A DNA stretch of 64,000 nt from JAFGTP01 sp964472715 (GCA_964472715.1 CAYYMT010000002.1:6209-70208); one strand, 5' to 3'; shown: positions 34,250-43,268, numbered from the stretch's first letter. Numbers and translations are program-made. The notes: generated from the sequence alone by a model not told the origin.

Positions 34250-36169
34250 GTGCCATTACTAATGAATTATTTAAATCCTATAACGCTGAAATTTCAAGGT
34301 AACAAAAAGCACCTTGAACAGAAATTTCTCGAATATTATCTGGAGCGGAAAATATTTCAGCAAAGGGTTGCCATGGTATCCGGTACGGTTCTTTACTTGT
34401 TGTTCAGTTTTCTTGATGTTCTGATGATCCCGGAAAAAAGTCATCTCTTCTTAGGAATGCGATTTTTTATTGTTATGCCGGCCGCCCTTTTTACACTGGT
34501 TTTGAGTTTTCAAAAAATCTATAAAAAAATCAGTCAACCGGCCTTATTCGTGACCAATTTTATCGGCGCTGTCGTCATTATCATTATGATCATCATTGCC
34601 CATCCCCCGGTTACATATCTCTATTACGCCGGCGAGATCCTCGTCATTATTTTTGCCTTTACCTTTAGCGGGCTGCGGTTTATTTGGTCACTGGTGCTGA
34701 GCATCCTGATCATATTGATCTACCAGGCATCGGCAATTTATAATAACACACCACTTCTTTATATTATTAATAATAATTTCTTTTTTATATCCGCTAATTT
34801 CCTCTGCCTCACGGCCGCTTATATCATTGAATCCACCATGCGCAATGACTTTTTACAGTCAATTCTGTTGCAAAAAGAAAAAGATAAGGTTTCTGAACTT
34901 AACAAAAATTTAGAAGAAAAAGTTAAACTGAGAACTGAACAGTTGGAATTAACCAATCAACAACTGCAAGAGGAACTCGCTCATAGCCATCAGCTAAGGA
35001 AAGAGCAAAAAAAATTGCAGAATCAACTGATACAATCCCAAAAAATGGAGGCTATCGGGCAATTAGCCGGCGGAGTCGCTCATGATTTCAACAATCTTCT
35101 GACTGTTATCAATGGCTATGCTGATATTATTATGTATACCACAAAATCGGACCATCCGCTTTATGAACCGGTTGAGCAAATTCTGGAAGCCGGGAAAAAG
35201 GCCGCTGATCTGACCGCCCAACTACTGGCTTTTGGCCGTAAACAACTCTTGCATCCGGCTATTATCGATCTCAATATCCTGATCAAAGATTTTGAAAAAA
35301 TGCTCAGCAGTGTCGTCAAAAATGATAATGCCATTACTTTTAAATATTCAGATAATCCTATTAACATTAATATCGACTCACGGCAGATGGAGCAAGTCCT
35401 ATTAAACCTTGTTCTCAACGCGAAAGATGCCATTCAGGACGGCGGTACAGTTACTATTGAAATTTCAAAAATTACTATTAATGAGGAAAACGCTTCCAAA
35501 TTTCCAAAAGATACTCCCGCCGACTATGCCATGATATCCGTCCGTGATACTGGTGTCGGCATGGACCGGGAGATCGTCGATCATATTTTTGATCCTTTTT
35601 ACACAACCAAAGAAATGGGCAAAGGTACCGGACTGGGACTGTCCACAGTTTTCGGCATTATCCTGCAAAGTAAAGGAAATATTTATGTCACCAGTGAAAA
35701 AGGTATTGGGACGGAATTCCGGATTACTTTCCCATTGGTGGAATCTCCCGCTAAACTGGCGTTAGAAAACATTGAAGAATCAGAAAAGGACTTTTATGGA
35801 AAAGGCCTGATCCTGATCATTGAAGACAATCAGGAAGTGAAAAAATATGTCAGAAAGACCCTGAACTATTTCGGCTATGATACCCTGGAAGCAAAAGATT
35901 ATCTCGAAGCCGCGCCGATTTTTGAAAAATTATATTTTAATATTGATCTGGTTGTCAGTGATGTCATGCTGCCGGGCATTAGCGGCGAAAAAATTATTGA
36001 AACTTTTCTGAAAATAAAACAGGATCTCAAATATATTCTGATTTCCGGTTATACCGATTCGATCCTGGACAATAAAAAGCACATCAGCCGGGGAAATTTT
36101 ATCCAAAAACCCTTTTCCCGTGAGCAATTAATGGAAAAGGTAAAATTTAATCTATCAAAGACATCCTAA
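34250..36169 (+). CDS. Hybrid sensor histidine kinase
   Basis: A 639-residue membrane histidine kinase. About six N-terminal helices (about 40-200) have no large periplasmic loop. A coiled coil follows ('LNKNLEEKVKLRTEQLELTN'), then HisKA with phospho-His278 ('LAGGVAHDFNNLLTVINGYA'). The HATPase domain has an N box ('LLNLVLNAKDAI'), G1 ('VRDTGVGMD') and G2 ('GKGTGLGLSTVFGI'). A C-terminal receiver has phospho-Asp571 ('DLVVSDVMLPGISG'). The start may be GTG 34250 or ATG 34262; neither has a clear ribosome-binding site. It is probably co-transcribed with the receiver-PEP-synthase-like gene, whose receiver domain is a candidate phosphotransfer partner. Confidence 0.92.
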   Translation: MPLLMNYLNPITLKFQGNKKHLEQKFLEYYLERKIFQQRVAMVSGTVLYLLFSFLDVLMIPEKSHLFLGMRFFIVMPAALFTLVLSFQKIYKKISQPALFVTNFIGAVVIIIMIIIAHPPVTYLYYAGEILVIIFAFTFSGLRFIWSLVLSILIILIYQASAIYNNTPLLYIINNNFFFISANFLCLTAAYIIESTMRNDFLQSILLQKEKDKVSELNKNLEEKVKLRTEQLELTNQQLQEELAHSHQLRKEQKKLQNQLIQSQKMEAIGQLAGGVAHDFNNLLTVINGYADIIMYTTKSDHPLYEPVEQILEAGKKAADLTAQLLAFGRKQLLHPAIIDLNILIKDFEKMLSSVVKNDNAITFKYSDNPININIDSRQMEQVLLNLVLNAKDAIQDGGTVTIEISKITINEENASKFPKDTPADYAMISVRDTGVGMDREIVDHIFDPFYTTKEMGKGTGLGLSTVFGIILQSKGNIYVTSEKGIGTEFRITFPLVESPAKLALENIEESEKDFYGKGLILIIEDNQEVKKYVRKTLNYFGYDTLEAKDYLEAAPIFEKLYFNIDLVVSDVMLPGISGEKIIETFLKIKQDLKYILISGYTDSILDNKKHISRGNFIQKPFSREQLMEKVKFNLSKTS

Positions 36170-36191
36170 AATTAGCAGGAATAGTATAATC

Positions 36192-37028
36192 ATGCCCGAA
36201 TTACCCGAAGTAGAAACAATTGTACGATCTTTAAATAATCATGTGCGAAACCGTGTCATTACCGGCGTGACCATCAATTTTGCCAAAATCATCGCCAATC
36301 ATCAACCCGCTCCTTTCCGGAATAAAGTGACTGGCAAAAAGATCATTGATATATCACGGCGGGGGAAATATATTGTCTTCCATCTATCAGAGAATTGGTT
36401 TCTGATACTTCACCTGCGCATGACGGGGAAAGTCATCATAGCGCAGGATGATCAACAGGAAACCAAACATGACCACCTGGTGCTTACACTTGATAATGAT
36501 ACGAGACTATTCTATAATGATACACGAAAATTCGGCCGGTTCTATCTGACCCAAAACCCTGAAGAAAAACTGGGCAGATTAGGCCCCGAACCTCTGAGTG
36601 AAAATTTTAGATCCATTAATTTTTACGAGAAACTTCAGGCCACACAGCGCAGGATCAAAGCGGTTTTGCTGGACCAGAGTATTGTGGCCGGACTGGGAAA
36701 TATCTACACCGATGAAGCGCTCTTTGAAGCCGGCATTCATCCGGAGCAGCCGGCATCAACAATCTCACGGCAGAAACAAAAAAAACTCTTTTTCGCAATC
36801 CAAAATGTCTTGCGGAAGGGAATTCAGAATAAAGGTACTTCTCTAGGCGATGGACAGACCAATTATGTCTCCTCAGACAGCGCCAGCGGCAGCAACCAAC
36901 ACTCGCTGCAGGTCTTTGCCCGCACCGGCCGGCCTTGCCCAAAGTGCCGGCGGCCTGTCAAAAAAATTGTCGTTGCTCAGCGGGGGACACATTATTGCTC
37001 TAATTGTCAGCGGTTGCGGAAAGGGTAA
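36192..37028 (+). CDS. mutM: Formamidopyrimidine-DNA glycosylase
   Basis: A 278-residue base-excision repair enzyme that removes 8-oxoguanine and formamidopyrimidines. The catalytic N-terminus 'MPELPEVETIVRSL' (Pro1 nucleophile after Met removal, Glu2) is intact. The helix-two-turn-helix is in 'AVLLDQSIVAGLGNIYTDEA', and the C-terminal zinc finger has four Cys ('CPKCRRPVKK' and 'YCSNCQR'). Length is typical. It follows the hybrid kinase by 22 bases and is convergent with the AAA ATPase gene. Confidence 0.97.
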   Translation: MPELPEVETIVRSLNNHVRNRVITGVTINFAKIIANHQPAPFRNKVTGKKIIDISRRGKYIVFHLSENWFLILHLRMTGKVIIAQDDQQETKHDHLVLTLDNDTRLFYNDTRKFGRFYLTQNPEEKLGRLGPEPLSENFRSINFYEKLQATQRRIKAVLLDQSIVAGLGNIYTDEALFEAGIHPEQPASTISRQKQKKLFFAIQNVLRKGIQNKGTSLGDGQTNYVSSDSASGSNQHSLQVFARTGRPCPKCRRPVKKIVVAQRGTHYCSNCQRLRKG

Positions 37029-37044
37029 ATTTTTCACACTAGAA

Positions 37045-38226
37045 TTATATGAACTTCCCAAAGGGCAGAAAATGTATTTTACATCCATTTTTCACAATGC
37101 TCTCTTTTTCCACTTCAGAAATAACAAATCCTTCTTCGGGTTGATATTTTTTAATAAAACTTTGGAAAGCGCGGGTGACTTTCGGCCTTTTTTTAATTTC
37201 AACAGGAATTCGTTCATCTTTGATGAAATCGACTTCTGCCTGTGATGTGGTACGCCAATATTTAAGTTCAATTCCCTTTTTTAGATATTCTGAATAGACA
37301 AGATTTTCATAAAATGCACCAATTTGCTGTTCATTAATCGAAAAATCGCCGGCACATTGATTTCTAAAACCATGATCCAGAAAATATATCTTGGGTACTT
37401 TCACGATTTCCAGCCGTTTATTTGTATAAAAAGTTGAACATCTTTTACAGATAAAGGTCTGTTCCAGGATATACATATACTTTTTTAATGTATTAAAATT
37501 AAAGCCGGAAATTTGTGACAATTCATTGTATTGTAGCATATTTCCTATCTGCAATGCCAGGGCTTTGAGTAGTTTTATCAGTTGATCATTTTTACTTAAT
37601 TGCATAATTTCTTTTATTTCTCTCAACAAATAAGTGTCATATATGTTTTCCAATACAAATTTCTTTTCTTCATTTGAATCCGATAAAACAACCCGTGGAT
37701 ATCCGCCATACTGCATATATTCGTGAATGTATTTTTGTATTTTCGTATTTATTGTCTCTTTAAAAGCACCCTGCTTATAAATACCAAAGAGTTTTTCATC
37801 TTTAAATAAAAGAAATTCACTAAAAGAAAATGGATGAAGTTGAAAGATAAAAATTCTACCAACCAGATATTTTAAACTATTAATTGATAAATCCGTTGAA
37901 GATGAACCGGAGATAATAATTTTAATTTTTTGGGTGTCATAAATATATTTTAGATGTTTTCCTCCATTTTTTGCATATTGAACTTCATCTATAAATAAAA
38001 AATCATAACCAGCTACATGCAAATCAATAAAGGAATTGATATCATTTTCAAATAATTGTTTTACTTCTACATTTTCTAAAGTAATTGAATTTACGTTTTG
38101 ATATTTTTTTAATAAGTTGGTGATCATAGTTGTTTTGCCACATTGTCTGGCACCAACCACTGCAATAATCTCTTTTTTTTTCATGTATTTAATAATTTTT
38201 TGTTCAATTTCTCTTTTAATATACAT
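37045..38226 (-). CDS. AAA ATPase of the AAA_14/DUF4143 family
   Basis: A 393-residue ATPase with Walker A 'VVGARQCGKTTMITNLL' and Walker B 'YDFLFIDEVQYAKNGG'. The sensor region is 'IKIIISGSSSTDLSINSLKY', followed by the typical 'LVGRIFIFQLHPFSFSEFLL'. A winged-helix part follows, then the DUF4143 domain with nuclease-like residues ('IELKYWRTTSQAEVDFI', 'RIPVEIKKRP'). Such genes are widespread, patchily distributed and of unknown cellular role; mobility is suspected. This gene looks more AT-rich and Lys/Ile-rich than its neighbours, which suggests transfer. Twin palindromes lie 32 bases upstream of its start. Confidence 0.9.
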   Translation of the reverse strand: MYIKREIEQKIIKYMKKKEIIAVVGARQCGKTTMITNLLKKYQNVNSITLENVEVKQLFENDINSFIDLHVAGYDFLFIDEVQYAKNGGKHLKYIYDTQKIKIIISGSSSTDLSINSLKYLVGRIFIFQLHPFSFSEFLLFKDEKLFGIYKQGAFKETINTKIQKYIHEYMQYGGYPRVVLSDSNEEKKFVLENIYDTYLLREIKEIMQLSKNDQLIKLLKALALQIGNMLQYNELSQISGFNFNTLKKYMYILEQTFICKRCSTFYTNKRLEIVKVPKIYFLDHGFRNQCAGDFSINEQQIGAFYENLVYSEYLKKGIELKYWRTTSQAEVDFIKDERIPVEIKKRPKVTRAFQSFIKKYQPEEGFVISEVEKESIVKNGCKIHFLPFGKFI

Positions 38227-38257
38227 TTTAAAACCTCTTAAAACTTAACAATCATAT

Positions 38258-38330
38258 AATTTTAACCCCGTTAAAATTACACTGTATTACAATTTTAACC
38301 CCGTTAAAATTAAATTCCAAGGTTAAAATT
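38258..38330. repeat. Two identical palindromes plus a half-site upstream of the AAA ATPase
   Basis: Two copies of a perfect palindrome with arms AATTTTAAC and GTTAAAATT around CCC lie at 38258-38278 and 38291-38311, 33 bases apart start to start (about three helical turns). A third arm GTTAAAATT lies at 38322-38330. They sit in the 127-base gap just upstream of the minus-strand ATPase gene and next to the ABC-2 permease end. The spacing suggests operators or recognition sites, perhaps for the ATPase itself. Confidence 0.8.
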
Positions 38331-38353
38331 GGTTTTTCTTATACTTTTAATTG

Positions 38354-39064
38354 TTAATTACTCCGCCTCAAAAACAATCTCATGGTCCACAACAAAACCA
38401 AAACATGCACTAAAAACCCGATTCCCAGAAAAATCCAATAATTCTTTCCCTGCGCGAAATAGGCTTCGGCAATCCAGAAAGTCGGCATAATTCCGGCAAA
38501 ATATTTCCACCAGGCCATGAAAAAATAGGCGATAACAGGACCTGCCACACTGATCCCCATGAGTTTTCCGATTGCCAGGCCTTCCACCTTATTGCTGGCC
38601 ACACTGGCCATGATCAGGGCGTACATCGGTGTTTCCAGGGCTAAAATAATAATCAAGGGTAATAACCGCGGAAGATTCATCTCACCCAGATTAAAAATTA
38701 TCAATATAAATAAGGACTGGAAAAAAACCGCCAGCATAGGCGCGAATACCTTGAACAGCAAATACCCCTCTTTGCGAATCGGTGTCACAGACATGTAGGT
38801 GAGTATATTTTCATCCCGGTCATCCAATAGATTAAAACCGATCACCATGCCGGACATCATCGGCGCCATTGTCAAAATGAAGAGCGTTGCAAAATTATAA
38901 TGAATACTCAGGTCAAAATAGTCGATCAAATACCGCTGCGCTATTGGTAGTACAAAGCGAAACAGGGCCGCCATAAACAAAGGAATTCCAAGAATTAGCA
39001 GCATAAAGGAATCCCTGAATATACTTTTTATTAAACTACTGCCTAAAACTTTTATTGCTCTCAT
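38354..39064 (-). CDS. ABC-2 type transporter permease, second subunit
   Basis: A 236-residue, six-helix permease of the ABC-2 type. Hydrophobic segments start with 'MLLILGIPLFMAALFRFV' and end with 'FLGIGFLVHVLVLLWTM'. Loops such as 'NLLDDRDENILTYMSVTPIR' and 'KEGYLLFKV' are typical of exporter permeases that follow a drug/lipid-type ATPase. It is the last gene of the tetR-ATPase-permease-permease operon, 58 bases after the first permease. The substrate is unknown. Confidence 0.85.
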   Translation of the reverse strand: MRAIKVLGSSLIKSIFRDSFMLLILGIPLFMAALFRFVLPIAQRYLIDYFDLSIHYNFATLFILTMAPMMSGMVIGFNLLDDRDENILTYMSVTPIRKEGYLLFKVFAPMLAVFFQSLFILIIFNLGEMNLPRLLPLIIILALETPMYALIMASVASNKVEGLAIGKLMGISVAGPVIAYFFMAWWKYFAGIMPTFWIAEAYFAQGKNYWIFLGIGFLVHVLVLLWTMRLFLRRSN

Positions 39065-39122
39065 ATATCAATCCTTATTTAATAAAAATTCGCGATTATC
39101 CGTGTCATCAGCGAACCATCAC

Positions 39123-39821
39123 TTAATCTCCCGTCTGATCGATCACATATTTTACGAACCATTTTCGCGCCCAGTACCAGGCGATACCGATCCACAAAAT
39201 CAGCAAGCCAATATCCAGCCATAAATACCCTGATTTTGTATCCAGAATAGCATAATACAATAAATTCAAAATTGAATGGGTAGGAATAAAGAAAAAGAGA
39301 TTCCGGGGAAACAGGCCTAAAAAGCTTAATACCGGTAAAATTGTAAAAACCAAATACAACGGACTGATAAACAGATACCGGTTCACATCCCTGGCGCGGA
39401 CACCGAGCGTAATCCCTACCAGGGTATAGATCGCTGATGCCAAAAGTATCGTCACTATCAATACAGGGATATGCAGATCAAACCCCACTAATAAAAAAGC
39501 AATTGCCAGGCTGCTGATCAATGCCAGAAGTCCCAGTGACAGGACTTTGGCCAGAATGTATTCATGCAGTCGCATGGGAGTTACAAAAAGCGAGGTCAGG
39601 GTTTTTTGGCCTTTCTCCAGCAACAACAATCCACCCACAAAATAAAACCCCAAAACTGTTGGGTCGGTGAATATCACATAAAAGAGTCCGATTTTTGTAT
39701 AATCTCCCGGCAGTTGCCTGATCAATAAAATATAAAACAGGCAGACAAAGAGATAGGCATAATAAAACCCGCTGCGAAACTGAATTTTCACATCATTGAT
39801 AGTGGCGGAGATCAATCTCAT
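39123..39821 (-). CDS. ABC-2 type transporter permease, first subunit
   Basis: A 232-residue, six-helix permease. Family-like features are the N-terminal 'ATINDVKIQFRSGFYYAYLF' and the loop 'GQKTLTSLFVTPMRLHEYIL', which matches the coupling-helix region of fluoroquinolone/ABC-2 export permeases. It overlaps the ATPase gene by four bases (ATGA), so translation is coupled. With the second permease it should form the heterodimeric membrane part of an exporter. Confidence 0.87.
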   Translation of the reverse strand: MRLISATINDVKIQFRSGFYYAYLFVCLFYILLIRQLPGDYTKIGLFYVIFTDPTVLGFYFVGGLLLLEKGQKTLTSLFVTPMRLHEYILAKVLSLGLLALISSLAIAFLLVGFDLHIPVLIVTILLASAIYTLVGITLGVRARDVNRYLFISPLYLVFTILPVLSFLGLFPRNLFFFIPTHSILNLLYYAILDTKSGYLWLDIGLLILWIGIAWYWARKWFVKYVIDQTGD

Positions 39822-40672
39822 ATCAGCCTCTTTCCGGTTGTTTTGATAAAAACATCTTCCAGTGTCGCTTCCTGGGAATGGATGGTTTCAATTTTATGCT
39901 TTTTTATAATCTTTAGAAACTCCTTATTATTCCCCAAATACTCCATGGAAAAATTTTCCCGATTAATTTGTCCATCTACATGATATTCAACTGATACTGT
40001 ATTTTCACCGTTTTCCACTTTCAGTTTCTGCGGCGAATCGATCAGATCGATTTTCCCCTCAGTAATAAAAGCAACCCGGTCACAGACTTCGTCTGCGACA
40101 TTCATATTGTGAGTCGTCAGAAAAATTGTTTTACCCTTTGATTTTTGTTGCCGGATCAGGTCTTTGACAATTTTCTGATTCACAGGATCAAGCCCGCTGG
40201 TGGGTTCGTCGAGAAACAGGATATCAGCATCGTTGAGCAAAGCGCGACAAAAATTCAGGCGGGCTTTCATTCCTTTGGAAAAATTTTCAAAGCGGACATC
40301 CTTATCTTTTTCTAATCCCACCGCACCCATCAGTTCAACAGGTTCAAGCGTACTGCCTTTGTAAAGGGAACGAAAAAAATTGAGGTTTTCCAGGGCGGTG
40401 AGTTTGCCGAAGAAATTAGGAAATTCAAAGGATACCCCAATATTTTCATAAAAATCAGCCGTGACCCGTTTGATCTCAATACCGTTTAAGATGACGGAAC
40501 CCGCATAATTCTTTAGAATACCGAACAGTATTTTTTGTGTCGTGGATTTCCCGGCTCCCGACGGCCCCAGGAACCCAAAAATCTCACCTTTATCCACCTG
40601 AAAATTCATACCCTTAATGGTTTCATCCTTCCCATCGGGATAGGTGTAATGCAAATTTTCAACTTTAATCAT
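39818..40672 (-). CDS. ABC transporter ATP-binding protein
   Basis: A 284-residue ABC ATPase with Walker A 'GFLGPSGAGKSTTQKIL', a signature region 'ENFSKGMKARLNFCRALL' (FSKGM in place of LSGGQ, usual for ABC-2 exporters), Walker B 'ADILFLDEPTSGLDP' and the switch His in 'IFLTTHNM'. The C-terminal extension (about 215-284) is typical of ABC-2 drug exporters. I chose ATG 40672 because GAGGT lies upstream; it overlaps the tetR stop by eight bases. Together with the two permeases and TetR it forms a self-contained, repressor-controlled exporter operon. Confidence 0.94.
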   Translation of the reverse strand: MIKVENLHYTYPDGKDETIKGMNFQVDKGEIFGFLGPSGAGKSTTQKILFGILKNYAGSVILNGIEIKRVTADFYENIGVSFEFPNFFGKLTALENLNFFRSLYKGSTLEPVELMGAVGLEKDKDVRFENFSKGMKARLNFCRALLNDADILFLDEPTSGLDPVNQKIVKDLIRQQKSKGKTIFLTTHNMNVADEVCDRVAFITEGKIDLIDSPQKLKVENGENTVSVEYHVDGQINRENFSMEYLGNNKEFLKIIKKHKIETIHSQEATLEDVFIKTTGKRLI

Positions 40673-41279
40673 TTTTGACCTCATTTGTGGTTAATCCTTT
40701 TGCCAGCACTTCTGTGAACAATCTCATCACATCCTCATAAATATCTTCGCCAATTTCTTTTTTATGTAACGGCAACATAAAAAATCCACGGAGAAGCCCG
40801 ATGATAATCGCCGGATTTTCTTTGACCAGATCACCCTGTTCCTGAAAAAATTTTATAAACTCGCTGGATTTTTTAAAATCCTGTGCAAAATGGGCTTCAA
40901 TTCGTTCAGGCGGTAATTTTAAATACAAGCGCTCAACCAGGTTTTCTTTAAAAAACATTTTGAAAATTTTATTCTCATCGGTTTCTTTCAGGGATTGCTT
41001 TACCAGGCGACGAATCGCTGATTCAGCGCTTCTCTCTGATGTCATTAATTCATCAAGCAATCTGTCACGAAACTTTTCCTGTTCTTCCAGCACGGCAAAA
41101 AGAATATCTTCCTTGGAAGAAAAGATATTATAAAAGGTGCCCTTGGCGACTCCGGCGGCCGCGGTAATATCGTCTATACCGGTCTTTTTATATCCCAGTG
41201 TGGAAAATAATTTTGTGGCTTCATCAATCATTTTCTGTTTGTAAAAATTTTTTTCTTTATCTGTAAACTTACGTGTCAT
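40665..41279 (-). CDS. TetR-family transcriptional regulator
   Basis: A 204-residue repressor. The N-terminal TetR HTH is clear ('MIDEATKLFSTLGYKKTGID', 'DITAAAGVAKGTFYNIFSSK', 'EDILFAVLEEQ'). The C-terminal ligand domain is divergent, as usual. It is the first gene of the exporter operon and overlaps the ATPase gene, so it likely controls its own operon from the 232-base gap shared with the divergent thioredoxin reductase gene. The ligand is unknown, probably an exported compound. Confidence 0.93.
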   Translation of the reverse strand: MTRKFTDKEKNFYKQKMIDEATKLFSTLGYKKTGIDDITAAAGVAKGTFYNIFSSKEDILFAVLEEQEKFRDRLLDELMTSERSAESAIRRLVKQSLKETDENKIFKMFFKENLVERLYLKLPPERIEAHFAQDFKKSSEFIKFFQEQGDLVKENPAIIIGLLRGFFMLPLHKKEIGEDIYEDVMRLFTEVLAKGLTTNEVKND

Positions 41280-41511
41280 CGGTCACTCGCTCTCTAATTT
41301 TAAACCTCTGTGACTATTTCTATTAATTTAGTCATTGATAATTTACGCCTTACAATTTTAATTACAAATCTTTTTTTTATGGCATACTAACTTTAAGATT
41401 GTAACCTTAAAAAATCTAATTCGTCCAAGATTATCAGGGAATTTGAAAATTGAATAACTCTTTTATATATTGAAATTGTTATGAAAATCAAACACTAAAG
41501 CGGAGAATTAA

Positions 41512-42495
41512 ATGGACTTTAACCTCAATTTCAACATGCCCGAAAACAAAGGTGAATACAAAATCAAAAGCATGAATTCCAATGAATTATATGACATTTT
41601 GATTTTAGGCGGCGGTCCGGCGGCCCTGACAGCAGCTGTATACTGTATGCGCAAAGGTGTCAAAACCGGTCTGATCACCGACAATGTCGGCGGACAGGTA
41701 GCCGAAACCGCCAGTGTTGAAAATTATATGGGGTTCAAATATATCGAAGGCATGAGCCTGGTGGAAAAATTTGAAGAACAGGTCAAACAGTTTGAAATCG
41801 GTTTCCTGGAAAAATTTCCCGCTATTAAAATTGAAGGGGATCAGGAAAAAATAGTAACGGTTAAAGGTGGCAGGCAATTCAAATCCAAAGCCGTGATTGT
41901 TGCCACCGGAAAAAGTCCCCGCTGGCTCAATGTTCCCGGTGAGGAAAAATTCAAAGGCAATGGCATCGCTGTTTGCGCCACCTGCGACGCGCCCCTTTAC
42001 AAAGATAAAAAAGTAATCGTGGTGGGCGGCGGCAATTCAGGTGTGGAAGCCGCCATTGATCTGGCCAGAGTTGCCAAACATGTCACAATTATTCAATTCA
42101 TGGAAGATTTTACCGCTGATAAATCCCTAATAGATAATCTCAAAACCTATGATAACTGGGATGTCTATTTTAATTCACAGGTCACGGAAATATCCGGAGA
42201 TAAACGAATTGAACAGGTGGATATAGAAAATCGAACAACCAAAGACCATAAACTAATTGGCACCGACGGACTTTTTGTAGAGATCGGCTGGATTCCAAAT
42301 ACGGATTTTCTGAAAGATACATTAACCCTGAATGAATGGAATGAAATAATTGTGGACTGCCAATGCAAAACCAATGTTTCCGGCATTTTTGCCGCCGGCG
42401 ATGTAACATCAGTCCCTTACAAACAAATAATAATAGCAGCCGGTGAAGGGTCAAAAGCCGCCCTGGCTGCCTACGAATATATACTGAAGAACTAA
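41512..42495 (+). CDS. Thioredoxin reductase-like FAD protein
   Basis: A 327-residue pyridine-nucleotide disulfide oxidoreductase. After a 25-residue N-terminal extension come the FAD motif 'DILILGGGPAALTAAVYCMR', the redox pair Cys155-Cys158 ('AVCATCDAPLYKDKK'), the NAD(P)H motif 'VIVVGGGNSGVEAAIDLA' and the closing 'GIFAAGDVTSVPYKQI'. This is the TrxB/AhpF-like group. GGAG precedes the ATG. The next gene encodes a double glutaredoxin/thioredoxin-fold protein, so the pair resembles the two halves of AhpF or the archaeal-type TrxR/PDO system. NADPH or NADH preference cannot be read with confidence. Confidence 0.92.
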   Translation: MDFNLNFNMPENKGEYKIKSMNSNELYDILILGGGPAALTAAVYCMRKGVKTGLITDNVGGQVAETASVENYMGFKYIEGMSLVEKFEEQVKQFEIGFLEKFPAIKIEGDQEKIVTVKGGRQFKSKAVIVATGKSPRWLNVPGEEKFKGNGIAVCATCDAPLYKDKKVIVVGGGNSGVEAAIDLARVAKHVTIIQFMEDFTADKSLIDNLKTYDNWDVYFNSQVTEISGDKRIEQVDIENRTTKDHKLIGTDGLFVEIGWIPNTDFLKDTLTLNEWNEIIVDCQCKTNVSGIFAAGDVTSVPYKQIIIAAGEGSKAALAAYEYILKN

Positions 42496-42512
42496 CTAAA
42501 AAGGAGTTTATT

Positions 42513-43157
42513 ATGAGTCTTTTTAATGAAGAAGCACAAAAACAAATAAAGACAATTCTTGATAAAATGGAAGATAAGGTTGAACTGATTTTTTTTACTC
42601 AGGAATTTGAATGTGAGAGTTGCAAGGATGCCCATGAATTTGTAAATGAAGTATCAGCACTAAGTGACAAACTGGATTTTACGGTTTATGATTTTGTGAA
42701 AAACCAGGATGAAGTAAAAGCATTGGGAATCAAACAAATTCCGGCCATTGCCCTGGCGGATAAAGATGGAAACGATACACGAATGCGTTTTTATGGCATT
42801 CCCGGTGGGTATGAGATCAATTCTTTTCTCACCAGTGTGGTAGAAGTTTCCGGCGGCGGCGAGCCTCTGGAGGAGGCCATTATGGAACGCATTAAAAAAA
42901 TAGAAAAAGATGTCCATATCCAGGTTTTTGTCACCATGAGTTGTCCTTACTGCCCGCAGGCGGTTATCAATGCCCATCGCCTGGCCCTGGAAAGTCCGAA
43001 AGTAGTTGCTGATATGGTGGAAGCCGGGACTTTTCCCCATTTATCCAACAAACATAATGTCACCGGAGTCCCGAAAATTGTGATCAATAATGGCGCTGAA
43101 GAACTGGTTGGCGCGCAGCCACTGGAAGTGATGCTGGATAAAATAGAAGCCCTCTGA
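42513..43157 (+). CDS. Protein disulfide oxidoreductase with two thioredoxin folds
   Basis: A 214-residue glutaredoxin-like protein with two thioredoxin folds, as in PDO proteins and the AhpF N-terminal domain. The first fold has 'FECESCKDAH' (Cys34, Cys37) and the cis-Pro loop 'IKQIPAIALAD'. The second has 'TMSCPYCPQAVINAH' (Cys144, Cys147) and 'VTGVPKIVINNG'. Both CxxC pairs are kept, unlike AhpF, where only the second works. It follows the reductase gene by 17 bases with AAGGAG before the ATG and ends in a strong terminator. It probably receives electrons from that reductase and reduces a peroxidase or other disulfide targets. Confidence 0.9.
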   Translation: MSLFNEEAQKQIKTILDKMEDKVELIFFTQEFECESCKDAHEFVNEVSALSDKLDFTVYDFVKNQDEVKALGIKQIPAIALADKDGNDTRMRFYGIPGGYEINSFLTSVVEVSGGGEPLEEAIMERIKKIEKDVHIQVFVTMSCPYCPQAVINAHRLALESPKVVADMVEAGTFPHLSNKHNVTGVPKIVINNGAEELVGAQPLEVMLDKIEAL

Positions 43158-43181
43158 TTTTTTTATAAAATATAACGAAAG

Positions 43182-43206
43182 GGGAGCTGTTATCGCTCCC
43201 TTTTTT
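43182..43206 (+). terminator. Intrinsic terminator after the disulfide oxidoreductase gene
   Basis: Perfect hairpin GGGAGC (43182-43187), loop TGTTATC, GCTCCC (43195-43200), followed directly by six T. It ends the reductase-oxidoreductase operon. Confidence 0.93.
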
Positions 43207-43268
43207 AATTCTGGCGGGAACTATTCAAATTAAAAAAACGTAGTAAAAGCAATTATGGGAGATCAATA

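Noticed and set aside
38258..38330. Possible CRISPR array
   Set aside because: Only two full repeat copies with a 12-base gap, palindromic rather than partly symmetric, and no cas genes in the window.
38354..41279. ABC operon as the transporter partner of the solute-binding protein at 61.5-62.8 kb
   Set aside because: It is an ABC-2 exporter with its own TetR regulator, 20 kb away, and its permeases are not of the sugar-import type.
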